This document shows positions 5,421-12,637 of a stretch of 39,980 nt of DNA, piece after piece. This DNA comes from Candidatus Moraniibacteriota bacterium (GTDB lineage: Bacteria; Patescibacteriota; Minisyncoccia; Moranbacterales; UBA11712), in assembly GCA_030679895.1 (NCBI GenBank), contig JAUXSN010000027.1, positions 1 through 39,980 on the forward strand. Direction: 5' to 3'. Made by a program: the position numbers and the translations under genes. The stretch's first letter is position 1, and each line of letters starts with the position of its first letter. Below the pieces are notes generated by a model. It saw only the letters and a program-made list of their open reading frames with translations, was not told where the DNA came from and did no database searches.

Positions 5421-8108
5421 ATGGCGATAAACCAAAAACAAAAATACTTTGCTCTGCCGATATCAAAAGTTTTGAGAGAACTTAAATCAAGCCGAAAAGG
5501 ATTGAGCCAAAAGGAGGCGAAAAGAAGATTGCGAAGAGACGGGCCCAACAAGCTGCCCGAATTCAAGGCGGACAGCCTCTTTGCGATTTTTCTGCGTCAA
5601 TTCAAGAGTCCTTTCATATATATCCTTCTGATTGCCAGCGGCCTTGTGTTTGCGACTGGGGAAACTATGGACGGATTCATTGTCATTTCCGTCCTTCTTC
5701 TTCATGCAATTATTGGAACAATTCAGGAGGGAAAAGCAAGAAATATTCTCACCGCTCTAAAAAAAATTACCAAAACTCAGGCATCGGTTATGCGTGACGG
5801 AAAAGAGATAATTGTATCGGATGAAGAGGTAGTAGCGGGCGATATAGTGGTTTTGCGTGAAGGCGAGAAAATTCCTGCCGATGCGAGACTCCTACATTCA
5901 AGCTCTTTAAAGGTTGATGAATCTTCGCTAACCGGAGAATCGATCCCCAGGCACAAAACAGAGGATAATAATGAAAAGATTCAGAAAAGTATATCAGAAG
6001 AGAACAGGAACGCTGTTTTCAAAGGAACGAATGTAGTGTCTGGAACAGGAACGGCGATTGTTATTGCGACTGGCAGAAATACTTCAATCGGCAGCATTGC
6101 CGAGAAGATCACTGAAGCGGAGGAAGAATTGCCATTGAAGAATAATATTCGCTATCTCTCGAGAATTATCATGGGTGCTGTTGGCGTGTCGGTTTTGATT
6201 TTGGCAATTCTCGGTATTTGGCGGGGATACTCCATCCAGACGATATTTTTAGTGGCAGTGTCGATATCCGTTTCCATCATTCCCGAGGGCCTCCCCATAG
6301 TAGTGACTCTCATTCTGGCTCGGGGCGTATGGCGAATGGGAGAGAGAAAAGTGCTTGTGAAGAAATTGCAGGCAATTGAAGCCTTGGGCCAGATGAAAGT
6401 CATGGTGCTTGACAAGACGGGAACGCTAACGAGAAATGAGCTGGTAGTGAGGGAAGTATGGACTAACAACAAAGTATTCGAGGCAAGCGGCGAAGGATAT
6501 GATCCGAAAGGCGAAATATTCCTTGATGAAAAAGAAGTTGAACCGCTCAATCATCAAGAGCTCCTGCTGGCAGGAAAAATCGCTGCACTTTGCAGTAGCT
6601 CCCATTTGGCAGCAAAAGGTCATTCCAAGGACTGGAGAGTTTCCGGCGATCCGACCGAAGCAGCTATCCTGGTTTTTTCAAGCAAAATGGGATTTAAAAA
6701 AGAAGATTTGGAATCGGAAATGCCGAAACTGGACGAAATTCCTTTCAGCTATGAACTTCGCTATCATGCCACGCTTCACCAGGACGGAAAAAGGAAATTT
6801 CTGTCCGTTATCGGAGCCCCGGAAGATGTCTTGGGGCTGGCTTCGCAAATTTGGCTGAATGGAAAAAGCGAAGCCCTGGACCTGAAGGAGAAAAAGATAT
6901 TAAAATCAGCCTTTATTTCTATGTCAAAAAGAGGTCTTCGAGTGCTGGCGTTTGCCTTTAGCCATTTGAAAGGCGAGTCGCTGGAAAAATCAAGTATCAA
7001 CAATCTTACTTTCGCAGGATTTTTTGGCATCAGAGATGAACTCCGAAAAAATGTTGAGGAGTCTGTGGGCTTAGTAAGAAACGCAGGCATCAGACTGGCT
7101 ATGGCGACTGGCGACAACGAGATAACCGCCAAAGCCATTGCCGAAGAAGCGGGAATTTTTCAAAAATGGGATGGTATTATGCTGGGCAGTGAGCTGGATA
7201 AATTAAGCCCGAAACAAATAGCATCAAGATTGAATTCGGTTAGCATTTTTGCCCGAGTGACGCCTTTCCATAAGCTCAAGATAATAGATGCCTACAAAAA
7301 ACGGGGCGAAGTAGTTGCTATGACAGGTGACGGCGTGAATGACGCTCTTTCTCTCGTGTCCGCCGATGTCGGCGTAGCTATGGGGAAAATCGGCACGGAA
7401 GTCGCCAAAGAGGCTTCGGATATTGTCCTTTTGGATGATAATTTTGGAAGTATCGTGAACGGAGTGGAAGAGGGAAGAAATATCTATAAGAATATCAAGA
7501 AAGTAATATTGTATCTGTTTTCCACGGGTGTCGGAGAGCTGCTTACTATTTTTGGAGCTTTGTTTTTGGGTATGCCGCTTCCGATATTAGCTACTCAAAT
7601 TCTGTGGCTCAATCTGGTGACGGACGGTTTTTTGGATGTGGCATTGGCGATGGAGCCTAAAGAAGAAAAACTGCTTGAAAAAACGTTTCAATCGAGCAAG
7701 AAATGGCTGATTGACAGGCTAATGGCGGTGCGGATATTCACTATGTCGATTCCGATGGCAATCGGAACTTTGTTCTTATTCAATCGGTTATATCAAAATG
7801 ATTTAAGCAAAGCCTGGACAGTTTCACTGACAACGCTAGCCGTCTTTCAGTGGTTCAACGCCTGGAACTGCCGTTCGGAAGACAAATCAATTTTCAGGAC
7901 AAATCCGTTTTCCAACAAGTTTTTGATAGGAGCGACAGGCATTGTCATGGGGCTTCAGCTTTTGGCAATTTACAATCCATTTTTCCAAAAAGTATTGCGA
8001 ACGGTTCCCTTAAACGGAAAGGAATGGGTTGTTATTATTGCTGTCGCGTTTTTAATAATTATTGTTGAAGAATTCAGAAAGATTATATACAGGAAATTTT
8101 CGGCGTAA
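5421..8108 (+). CDS. P-type (type II) cation-transporting ATPase, Ca2+-ATPase-like
   Basis: A full-length 895-aa pump that couples ATP hydrolysis to cation transport across the membrane. Domains in order: N-terminal cation ATPase domain (~1-70, LSQKEAKRRLRRDGPNKLPE); two helices; actuator domain with TGES at 171-174; helix 4 with PEGLP at 288-292; phosphorylation site DKTGTLT with Asp331; nucleotide-binding domain with FSYELRYHATLH; hinge motif GDGVND at 636-641; six C-terminal helices. Helix 6 carries LNLVTDG (Asn731, Asp735), the arrangement of the Ca2+ site in SERCA/PMCA-type pumps. That favours Ca2+, though Mn2+ or Na+ pumps of the same class are possible. The C-terminus (EEFRKIIY) matches the remnant at 2639-2773. 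Confidence 0.95.
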   Translation: MAINQKQKYFALPISKVLRELKSSRKGLSQKEAKRRLRRDGPNKLPEFKADSLFAIFLRQFKSPFIYILLIASGLVFATGETMDGFIVISVLLLHAIIGTIQEGKARNILTALKKITKTQASVMRDGKEIIVSDEEVVAGDIVVLREGEKIPADARLLHSSSLKVDESSLTGESIPRHKTEDNNEKIQKSISEENRNAVFKGTNVVSGTGTAIVIATGRNTSIGSIAEKITEAEEELPLKNNIRYLSRIIMGAVGVSVLILAILGIWRGYSIQTIFLVAVSISVSIIPEGLPIVVTLILARGVWRMGERKVLVKKLQAIEALGQMKVMVLDKTGTLTRNELVVREVWTNNKVFEASGEGYDPKGEIFLDEKEVEPLNHQELLLAGKIAALCSSSHLAAKGHSKDWRVSGDPTEAAILVFSSKMGFKKEDLESEMPKLDEIPFSYELRYHATLHQDGKRKFLSVIGAPEDVLGLASQIWLNGKSEALDLKEKKILKSAFISMSKRGLRVLAFAFSHLKGESLEKSSINNLTFAGFFGIRDELRKNVEESVGLVRNAGIRLAMATGDNEITAKAIAEEAGIFQKWDGIMLGSELDKLSPKQIASRLNSVSIFARVTPFHKLKIIDAYKKRGEVVAMTGDGVNDALSLVSADVGVAMGKIGTEVAKEASDIVLLDDNFGSIVNGVEEGRNIYKNIKKVILYLFSTGVGELLTIFGALFLGMPLPILATQILWLNLVTDGFLDVALAMEPKEEKLLEKTFQSSKKWLIDRLMAVRIFTMSIPMAIGTLFLFNRLYQNDLSKAWTVSLTTLAVFQWFNAWNCRSEDKSIFRTNPFSNKFLIGATGIVMGLQLLAIYNPFFQKVLRTVPLNGKEWVVIIAVAFLIIIVEEFRKIIYRKFSA

Positions 8109-8126
8109 AAATATTTATTTTTTCCA

Positions 8127-8159
8127 ATTTCCCACGAATCACCTCCTTTTGAGGGAGAT
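8127..8159 (+). repeat. Anti-Shine-Dalgarno loop hairpin, copy 2
   Basis: Arms ATTTCCC (8127-8133) and GGGAGAT (8153-8159) form 7 bp with one G-U pair and enclose a 19-nt loop with ATCACCTCCTTTT. The stretch 8131-8149 is identical to 3973-3991. The arm change preserves pairing, which is weak evidence that the RNA structure is selected. Confidence 0.75.
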
Positions 8160-8275
8160 TTATTTTAGAGCAACCTTACCCCACGTTCCCCGATGTAATG
8201 TCTGGGTAAGCGCGTGGGCGCAAAAGCCTGCAGAAACTTTGGATAACAAGAATACTCTGTTTATGGATGTTTTTG
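8127..8275 (+). ncRNA. Candidate structured RNA, copy 2
   Basis: The 219-nt gap 8109-8327 repeats the layout of 3969-4170: anti-SD hairpin first (8127-8159), then a module resembling CGCAAAAACTTGCAAAAACTT (here CGCAAAAGCCTGCAGAAACTT, from about 8219). Between them, one segment can form two mutually exclusive stems: CTTACCC (from about 8175) with GGGTAAG (8204-8210), or CCCACG (from about 8179) with CGTGGG (8213-8218). Overlapping alternatives of this kind are a feature of RNA switches. The terminal hairpin here is weak. It may be the 3' UTR of the ATPase or the leader region of the gene at 8328, but that gene has a promoter downstream of the element. Confidence 0.4.
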
Positions 8276-8316
8276 CTTGGGTGGTGCTGGTATGATATTG
8301 TTAAAAAAACCGTCAC

Positions 8317-8322
8317 TATAAT
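8317..8322 (+). promoter_or_regulatory. -10 element of a probably leaderless promoter for the 8328 gene
   Basis: TATAAT at 8317-8322 lies 5 nt before ATG 8328, so transcription would begin at or next to the start codon. The -35 is unclear: TGATAT at about 8293 has 18-nt spacing. Confidence 0.5.
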
Positions 8323-8327
8323 TCAAT

Positions 8328-9467
8328 ATGAAAAGTCGTAAAATTTTTTTAATAATATTTCTCGGCATTTTATTTATCGGAGCATTAGCCTTTGGAGCAT
8401 ACGCGCATTTGAAGGCGATGCATTTTTTGCCAGAGAAGGAAGAAGTGGAAGTTGAGATTATTGACGGTTCCGGAGAAAATGCATCATTTGTTGGCGCAAT
8501 AAAAAACAAGGCAACGGAAGAAAGTCTTGAGGAAGACGCCGAACAGTTGACGGTAAGCGAGGATGATGACGCGGCGGAAGAAGAAACGGACGACGCGGCG
8601 GAAGAAAATGATTCAAGTTATTCCATCTTGCCGCCTCCGGCCAATAAAGAAAAAAACGCCAATGAGCTCAAGATAGGTTTCGTTACTGATTTGCACGTGA
8701 GGAGCCATTCTCTCGAGAATGGAACCAGAGTTCTGAAGCAGTTTTTTACCAACGGGATAAACTACTTTATTGAAAAAATGAACAGCGATTTTTCCCCGAA
8801 TTTCATCTTGGCCAACGGTGATATGATTGAAGGAACCGGAAGAAGTTCGGAAATCGGGAAAGAGGAACTTTCGCTGGTAAAGAAACTCTTCGATCGGATT
8901 TCCATTAAAAAATATTGGGTGGTCGGCAATCATGATCTTCGTTCCGTCGACAAAAAACAGTGGCAAAAATCCCTCGAGACAGATTACTTGCATAAGTCTT
9001 TTGACGCGGGGGATTATAGGATTATAATCCTGGACAGCAATTTCAATTCAAAAGATGAGGATGTCGATCCGGAAACCTATAACACCCGGGGCAGGATTTC
9101 AGACAAGGAAATGGATTGGCTCCAGAAAGAACTGGAAAGCGCGGAAAAGCCAGTGATCATATTCATGCATCATCCGCCGCTTTGGGACACCGAAGTGGCG
9201 CCAAACGGCCGGTTTCCCGGGAATGCCCGCAGTCTTCAGGAAATATTTTCAAAAAACCATGTTTTGGCCGTTTTCGCGGGACATCTTGAAGATCTCTACG
9301 TCGATGAAATAGACGGGGTGAAATATTATATCTTACCGGGATTCGTCAAAAACAAAAAATATCAAAAAACATTTTCGGCGATTACTGTCAAGGACAGAGA
9401 GATTGCGGTCGACATGAGCTATCTGACAAACGGCGAAAAATACAGAACTATTCGGATAACAAAATAA
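8328..9467 (+). CDS. Membrane-anchored calcineurin-like metallophosphoesterase
   Basis: A 379-aa protein with an N-terminal helix (~6-28, FLIIFLGILFIGALAFGAYA), an acidic low-complexity linker (~40-105, many Glu/Asp) and a metallophosphoesterase domain outside the membrane. Metal-binding motifs in order: Asp121-x-His123 (TDLH), Gly-Asp165 (NGDMIEG), GNHD with Asn201/His202/Asp203, HHPP at 281-284, and GHLE at 318-321. The last motif is normally GHxH; Glu321 replaces the second histidine, a change that can alter metal choice or substrate. The substrate (phosphodiester, nucleotide or lipid-linked phosphate) cannot be told from sequence. It appears monocistronic. Confidence 0.85.
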   Translation: MKSRKIFLIIFLGILFIGALAFGAYAHLKAMHFLPEKEEVEVEIIDGSGENASFVGAIKNKATEESLEEDAEQLTVSEDDDAAEEETDDAAEENDSSYSILPPPANKEKNANELKIGFVTDLHVRSHSLENGTRVLKQFFTNGINYFIEKMNSDFSPNFILANGDMIEGTGRSSEIGKEELSLVKKLFDRISIKKYWVVGNHDLRSVDKKQWQKSLETDYLHKSFDAGDYRIIILDSNFNSKDEDVDPETYNTRGRISDKEMDWLQKELESAEKPVIIFMHHPPLWDTEVAPNGRFPGNARSLQEIFSKNHVLAVFAGHLEDLYVDEIDGVKYYILPGFVKNKKYQKTFSAITVKDREIAVDMSYLTNGEKYRTIRITK

Positions 9468-9472
9468 TCTCC

Positions 9473-9500
9473 TTGATTTAAGGGCTAAATCATCTATGAT
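9473..9500 (+). promoter_or_regulatory. Sigma70-type promoter for the radical SAM gene
   Basis: TTGATT (9473-9478) and TATGAT (9495-9500) have 16-nt spacing. Transcription would start near 9507, so the leader would be about 30 nt. Confidence 0.45.
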
Positions 9501-9532
9501 AGAGATAAGCAAATAACGATTTCTTTATCTCT
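9501..9532 (+). promoter_or_regulatory. Stem-loop ending 4 nt before the radical SAM start codon
   Basis: AGAGATAA (9501-9508) pairs perfectly with TTATCTCT (9525-9532). The stem would occupy the ribosome-binding region before ATG 9537 if transcription begins upstream of 9501, or be clipped if it begins at ~9507. It could limit translation, or act as an operator at the DNA level. Confidence 0.4.
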
Positions 9533-9536
9533 ATAT

Positions 9537-11015
9537 ATGAAAGCAATAAAAACCGATATTCCTGAAAACAAGGGCACTTTCCGCAGTATGTTCCGAAAAA
9601 TGCTGGACGGCTATGCCGCGAGATCCATCGGCTATTTTTGTTCCAGTTCTGTGATGAAAAAGATCCTAGTGAGGCTTGAGAAGAAAATGCGCCAGGAAAT
9701 GATGCGCAACGAAAGATATCCCAAAAAAGTGCAGGAAGAAAAATATTGCATGTATCGGAACTTGATTTTGGCAATTTTAAAGTCGATTGAAAACGCGAAA
9801 AAATCTCCCAATGTCCAAAAAGCGATCATCCGGGCGGTTAAAAACGTGTCTCTCGACAAGAAGGATAGGACCGCGAAATTCACCAAAAAATATGGACGCA
9901 AACCCCCGGCGCTCCTCGTTATCGGTCCGGGAAAATTTTGCAATTTGAAATGCACCGGCTGTTACGCGAACAGTTCTGCGGCTGATTCGGAAAAAATAGA
10001 ATGGGACGTGCTGGACCGGATTATGGACGAAAAAGAAAAATTATGGGGCTCTTATCTCACGGTGATTACCGGAGGGGAGCCCCTGCTTTATAAGAGCCAA
10101 GGAAAGACTTTGCTGGATATTGCGAAAAAGCATTCTGACAATTATTTCGTGATGTTCACTAATGGGACCGTGATTGATAAATCGATGGCGAAAAAAATTC
10201 AGGAAGCGGGAAATATCACTCCGGCAATATCAGTCGAAGGACTGGAAGAAGAAACGGATGATCGCCGCGGGAAAGGAACGCACAAAAAAATTATGGAAGC
10301 TATGGCGAATTTGAGGGAAGTCGGGGTTCCGTTCGGCATTTCACTTACGGCCACGCATGACAATGCCGGGGCCATAGCCCGCGATGATATGATAGACTTT
10401 TATTTCAAGGAAAACGGCGCTTTGTACGGATTGATTTTCCAACTGATGCCGATAGGAAGAGCGGCGGATCTTGATCAAATGGTCGATGCCGAGCAGCGCA
10501 TCAGATTGTTGAGACAGACCCAGCGGCTGGCCCGCGAACGCAAGATTTTCCTGGTTGATTTTTGGAGTAACGGTTGCTTGAGCGACGGATGCATTTCCGC
10601 CGGCAGGCCGGACGGATATTTATATATTGATTGGAACGGCAATGTTACCCCCTGCGTTTTTAATCCCTACTCTCCAGTTAATATAAATGATGTTTACCGA
10701 AAGGGCGGGGACTTGAATGATATTCTGGATGAGCCTTTCTTTGAATCCATCCGGAAGTGGCAAAAGGACTATGCGCTCGACAGAAAGCCGGAGGAAATGG
10801 GAAATTGGCTAATCCCTTGTCCCATAAAAGATCATTATAAAGAGATGAAAAAAATGATCGACGAACATCATCCTAAGCCGATAGACGAAGCTAGCCGGCT
10901 GGCTATGTCGGACAGGAAATATGAAAAAGGGCTTTGCGAGTATGGCGAAAAAGTCGCGGCCGTGAGCGATCCCATCTGGAAAAAAGAATATCTGGAAGAA
11001 AAAAAGAAAAACTGA
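9537..11015 (+). CDS. Radical SAM protein with SPASM-like C-terminal cysteines
   Basis: The 492-aa enzyme has a basic helical N-terminal extension (~1-120), then a radical SAM core whose [4Fe-4S] site is CNLKCTGC (Cys135, Cys139, Cys142, the canonical CX3CX2C). GGEP-like SAM-binding residues follow (TGGEPLLY). A C-terminal segment with several cysteines (SNGCLSDGCISAGRPDGYL, then NVTPCVFNP, then LIPCPI) resembles a SPASM/twitch auxiliary cluster domain. Such enzymes modify peptides, cofactors or lipids; the substrate is not evident and no precursor peptide gene is adjacent. The end is Lys/Glu-rich. It has its own promoter and a terminator after the stop, so it is probably monocistronic. Confidence 0.85.
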   Translation: MKAIKTDIPENKGTFRSMFRKMLDGYAARSIGYFCSSSVMKKILVRLEKKMRQEMMRNERYPKKVQEEKYCMYRNLILAILKSIENAKKSPNVQKAIIRAVKNVSLDKKDRTAKFTKKYGRKPPALLVIGPGKFCNLKCTGCYANSSAADSEKIEWDVLDRIMDEKEKLWGSYLTVITGGEPLLYKSQGKTLLDIAKKHSDNYFVMFTNGTVIDKSMAKKIQEAGNITPAISVEGLEEETDDRRGKGTHKKIMEAMANLREVGVPFGISLTATHDNAGAIARDDMIDFYFKENGALYGLIFQLMPIGRAADLDQMVDAEQRIRLLRQTQRLARERKIFLVDFWSNGCLSDGCISAGRPDGYLYIDWNGNVTPCVFNPYSPVNINDVYRKGGDLNDILDEPFFESIRKWQKDYALDRKPEEMGNWLIPCPIKDHYKEMKKMIDEHHPKPIDEASRLAMSDRKYEKGLCEYGEKVAAVSDPIWKKEYLEEKKKN

Positions 11016-11028
11016 TAAATTTTGGAAA

Positions 11029-11064
11029 AGAAAGACAGAACGCATTGCCCTGTCTTTTATTTTA
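11029..11064 (+). terminator. Intrinsic terminator after the radical SAM gene
   Basis: AAAGACAG (11031-11038) pairs with CTGTCTTT (11050-11057) around an 11-nt loop, followed by TATTTT. It separates the radical SAM gene from the sigma factor. Confidence 0.65.
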
Positions 11065-11074
11065 GCGTAATCTT

Positions 11075-11641
11075 ATGAAAATGGAAGATAATCAATTGGT
11101 AAAAATTTTTCTGGAAGGGGAAGATGAGGCCTTTGAAGATCTGGTAAAAAAATATTTAAAGCCGGTTTATAATTTTCTATATCGGCTGACGAATGACCAG
11201 GCAGTGGTGGAAGATCTTGCCCAAGATACATTTCTCAAGGCCTGGAAAAATATGCGCCGTTTCGACCAAAAAAGAAATTTCAAGGCCTGGATTTTTACGA
11301 TTGCCAAAAACACGGCTTTTGATTTTTTCAGGAAGAAAAAAGAAATTCCATTTTCGCGCTTTGCGGATGAAGATGGGAGAAGCTGGCTCGAAAATATCGA
11401 GGATGATGAATTTTTACCGGACGAAATTCTGGAGCGAAAAAATATCGCCGAAGAATTGGACGAGATTTTGCAAAAAATTCCATTGCATTACCGCACGATA
11501 TTACTGCTGCATTACAAAGAAGAATTTTCCCTTCACGAAATCGCTGAGATTTTGGGTGAGCCGTATAATACTGTGAAAAGCCGGCATCAGCGGGCGTTAT
11601 TAAGGCTTAAGAAAGCTCTTTTAAGCGATCAGTGCGTCTGA
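11075..11641 (+). CDS. ECF-type RNA polymerase sigma factor
   Basis: A 188-aa sigma70-family protein with only regions 2 and 4, as in extracytoplasmic-function sigmas. Region 2 (~20-90) includes YLKPVYNFLYRLTND, VEDLAQDTFLKAWKN and FKAWIFTIAKNTAFDFFRKK. Region 4 (~125-182) includes LDEILQKIPLHYRTILLLHY and the helix-turn-helix FSLHEIAEILGEPYNTVKSR. It redirects RNA polymerase to a small regulon. The next gene is a small membrane protein in the usual anti-sigma position, followed by an efflux module, which suggests an envelope-stress regulon including 12145-16239. ATG 11081 is an alternative start two codons in. Confidence 0.93.
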   Translation: MKMEDNQLVKIFLEGEDEAFEDLVKKYLKPVYNFLYRLTNDQAVVEDLAQDTFLKAWKNMRRFDQKRNFKAWIFTIAKNTAFDFFRKKKEIPFSRFADEDGRSWLENIEDDEFLPDEILERKNIAEELDEILQKIPLHYRTILLLHYKEEFSLHEIAEILGEPYNTVKSRHQRALLRLKKALLSDQCV

Positions 11642-11668
11642 AATAATAAATTAATCGTATATACAAAC

Positions 11669-12076
11669 ATGAGCCAAAATCTGCACAATTTATTTAAAAG
11701 TATAAAAACATTTGAACCGGGAGAAGGTTTAGAGCGAAAAATTTTGCGAAGTATCGCATTCGAAAAAAGCCTTAAAATAAGGAAAAAATTGATGTTTGCT
11801 CGCACGGGACTGGCAGTTTCTTTCGGCGTACTCGCTTATACATTGTTTGTTTTTGGAAAAGCGTTTTTAGAGTCGGATTTTTGGAATATAGCGAAGCTGG
11901 TCTTTTCCGATTCTGGCGTGATTGCTTCTCATATTAACGAATATTCGGCTTCACTTCTTGAAACACTGCCAGTTTTGGAAATTTTTGCGATGCTGGTGCC
12001 GGTTTTCGCGGTTATAATGTTTTTGAACTATTATTTCAAGTTTACGAACAATAGTAAGTTTAATCGAGTAATCTAA
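11669..12076 (+). CDS. Small membrane protein, putative anti-sigma factor
   Basis: A 135-aa protein beginning 27 nt after the sigma gene. The N-terminal ~40 residues are soluble and charged (LHNLFKSIKTFEPGEGLERK), followed by a helix (~44-65, TGLAVSFGVLAYTLFVFG) and a second one (~105-125, IFAMLVPVFAVIMFLNYYF). The first part resembles the FxPGEGLxxRIL-type N-terminus seen in Patescibacteria proteins next to ECF sigmas. There is no zinc anti-sigma HxxxCxxC motif, so the anti-sigma role rests on gene position and topology only. The stop codon is inside a long stem-loop (12075-12136). Confidence 0.7.
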   Translation: MSQNLHNLFKSIKTFEPGEGLERKILRSIAFEKSLKIRKKLMFARTGLAVSFGVLAYTLFVFGKAFLESDFWNIAKLVFSDSGVIASHINEYSASLLETLPVLEIFAMLVPVFAVIMFLNYYFKFTNNSKFNRVI

Positions 12077-12136
12077 AAGCTCGGCTTTTTCCTTCCCCGA
12101 CTATTCGTCGGGGAATTCCTCAAAGCCAAGCTTTAA
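12075..12136. other. Long two-part stem-loop between sigma pair and export module
   Basis: Outer arms AAAGCTCGGCTTT (from 12076) and AAAGCCAAGCTTT (to 12134) pair with one G-T. Inside them TTCCCCGAC and GTCGGGGAA form a perfect 9-bp stem with a 5-nt loop. There is no T-run after either side, so it is not a classical terminator on either strand. It may be a processing or stabilising element that sets different expression for the sigma pair and the exporter genes. Confidence 0.6.
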
Positions 12137-12144
12137 AAAATCAT

Positions 12145-12636
12145 ATGAATATTCGAGAAACAGTCAAAACAAGAAGTTTCAAAATAGCCGCGCTGGCGGT
12201 TGGAGTTATCATAATTGCTCTCATTAGTTTTTCCGGCGGAGTGGCGGTTGGCCTCAAAAAAGCCCGATTTTCCTATAAATTCGGAGAAAATTACGAACGT
12301 AATTTTATTGGTTCGCGTATGGGTGTGATGGGACGGCGCGGATCTGATAATTTCGGTTTTCCCGGCGGTCCGGGAGGCCGCGATTTTCGGAATGCTCATG
12401 GATTGGCCGGAGCCATAATTTCCATCTCGGATAATAATCTGATCGTGAAAGATAAAGATGGTAAGGAAAACACGGTGACGGTTACAGGCAAAACTATCAT
12501 AAAGCGCCAGCGTGACGATATCGGAATCAGCGACCTAAAGCAAGATGATCAGATAGTTGTGATGGGAAGCCCGGGCGACAATGGAGTTGTAAATGCCGAT
12601 CTAATCCGCGTGTTCGATAATAACGGAAATAACTAA
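12145..12636 (+). CDS. Membrane-anchored DUF5666-like protein (first copy)
   Basis: A 163-aa protein: one N-terminal helix (~13-35, KIAALAVGVIIIALISFSGGVAVG), a Gly/Arg-rich linker (~55-85) and a small beta-rich domain (GAIISISDNNLIVKDKDGKE, then VTGKTIIKRQ, DLKQDDQIVVMGSPGDNGVV). The pattern of short strands ending in a hydrophobic residue resembles DUF5666/OB-like domains. A second protein of the same build lies at the other end of the exporter (15790-16239). Function is unknown; the position suggests a periplasm-side or cell-wall accessory to the MacAB-like exporter. The stop is 1 nt before the next start. Confidence 0.75.
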   Translation: MNIRETVKTRSFKIAALAVGVIIIALISFSGGVAVGLKKARFSYKFGENYERNFIGSRMGVMGRRGSDNFGFPGGPGGRDFRNAHGLAGAIISISDNNLIVKDKDGKENTVTVTGKTIIKRQRDDIGISDLKQDDQIVVMGSPGDNGVVNADLIRVFDNNGNN

Positions 12637-12637
12637 T

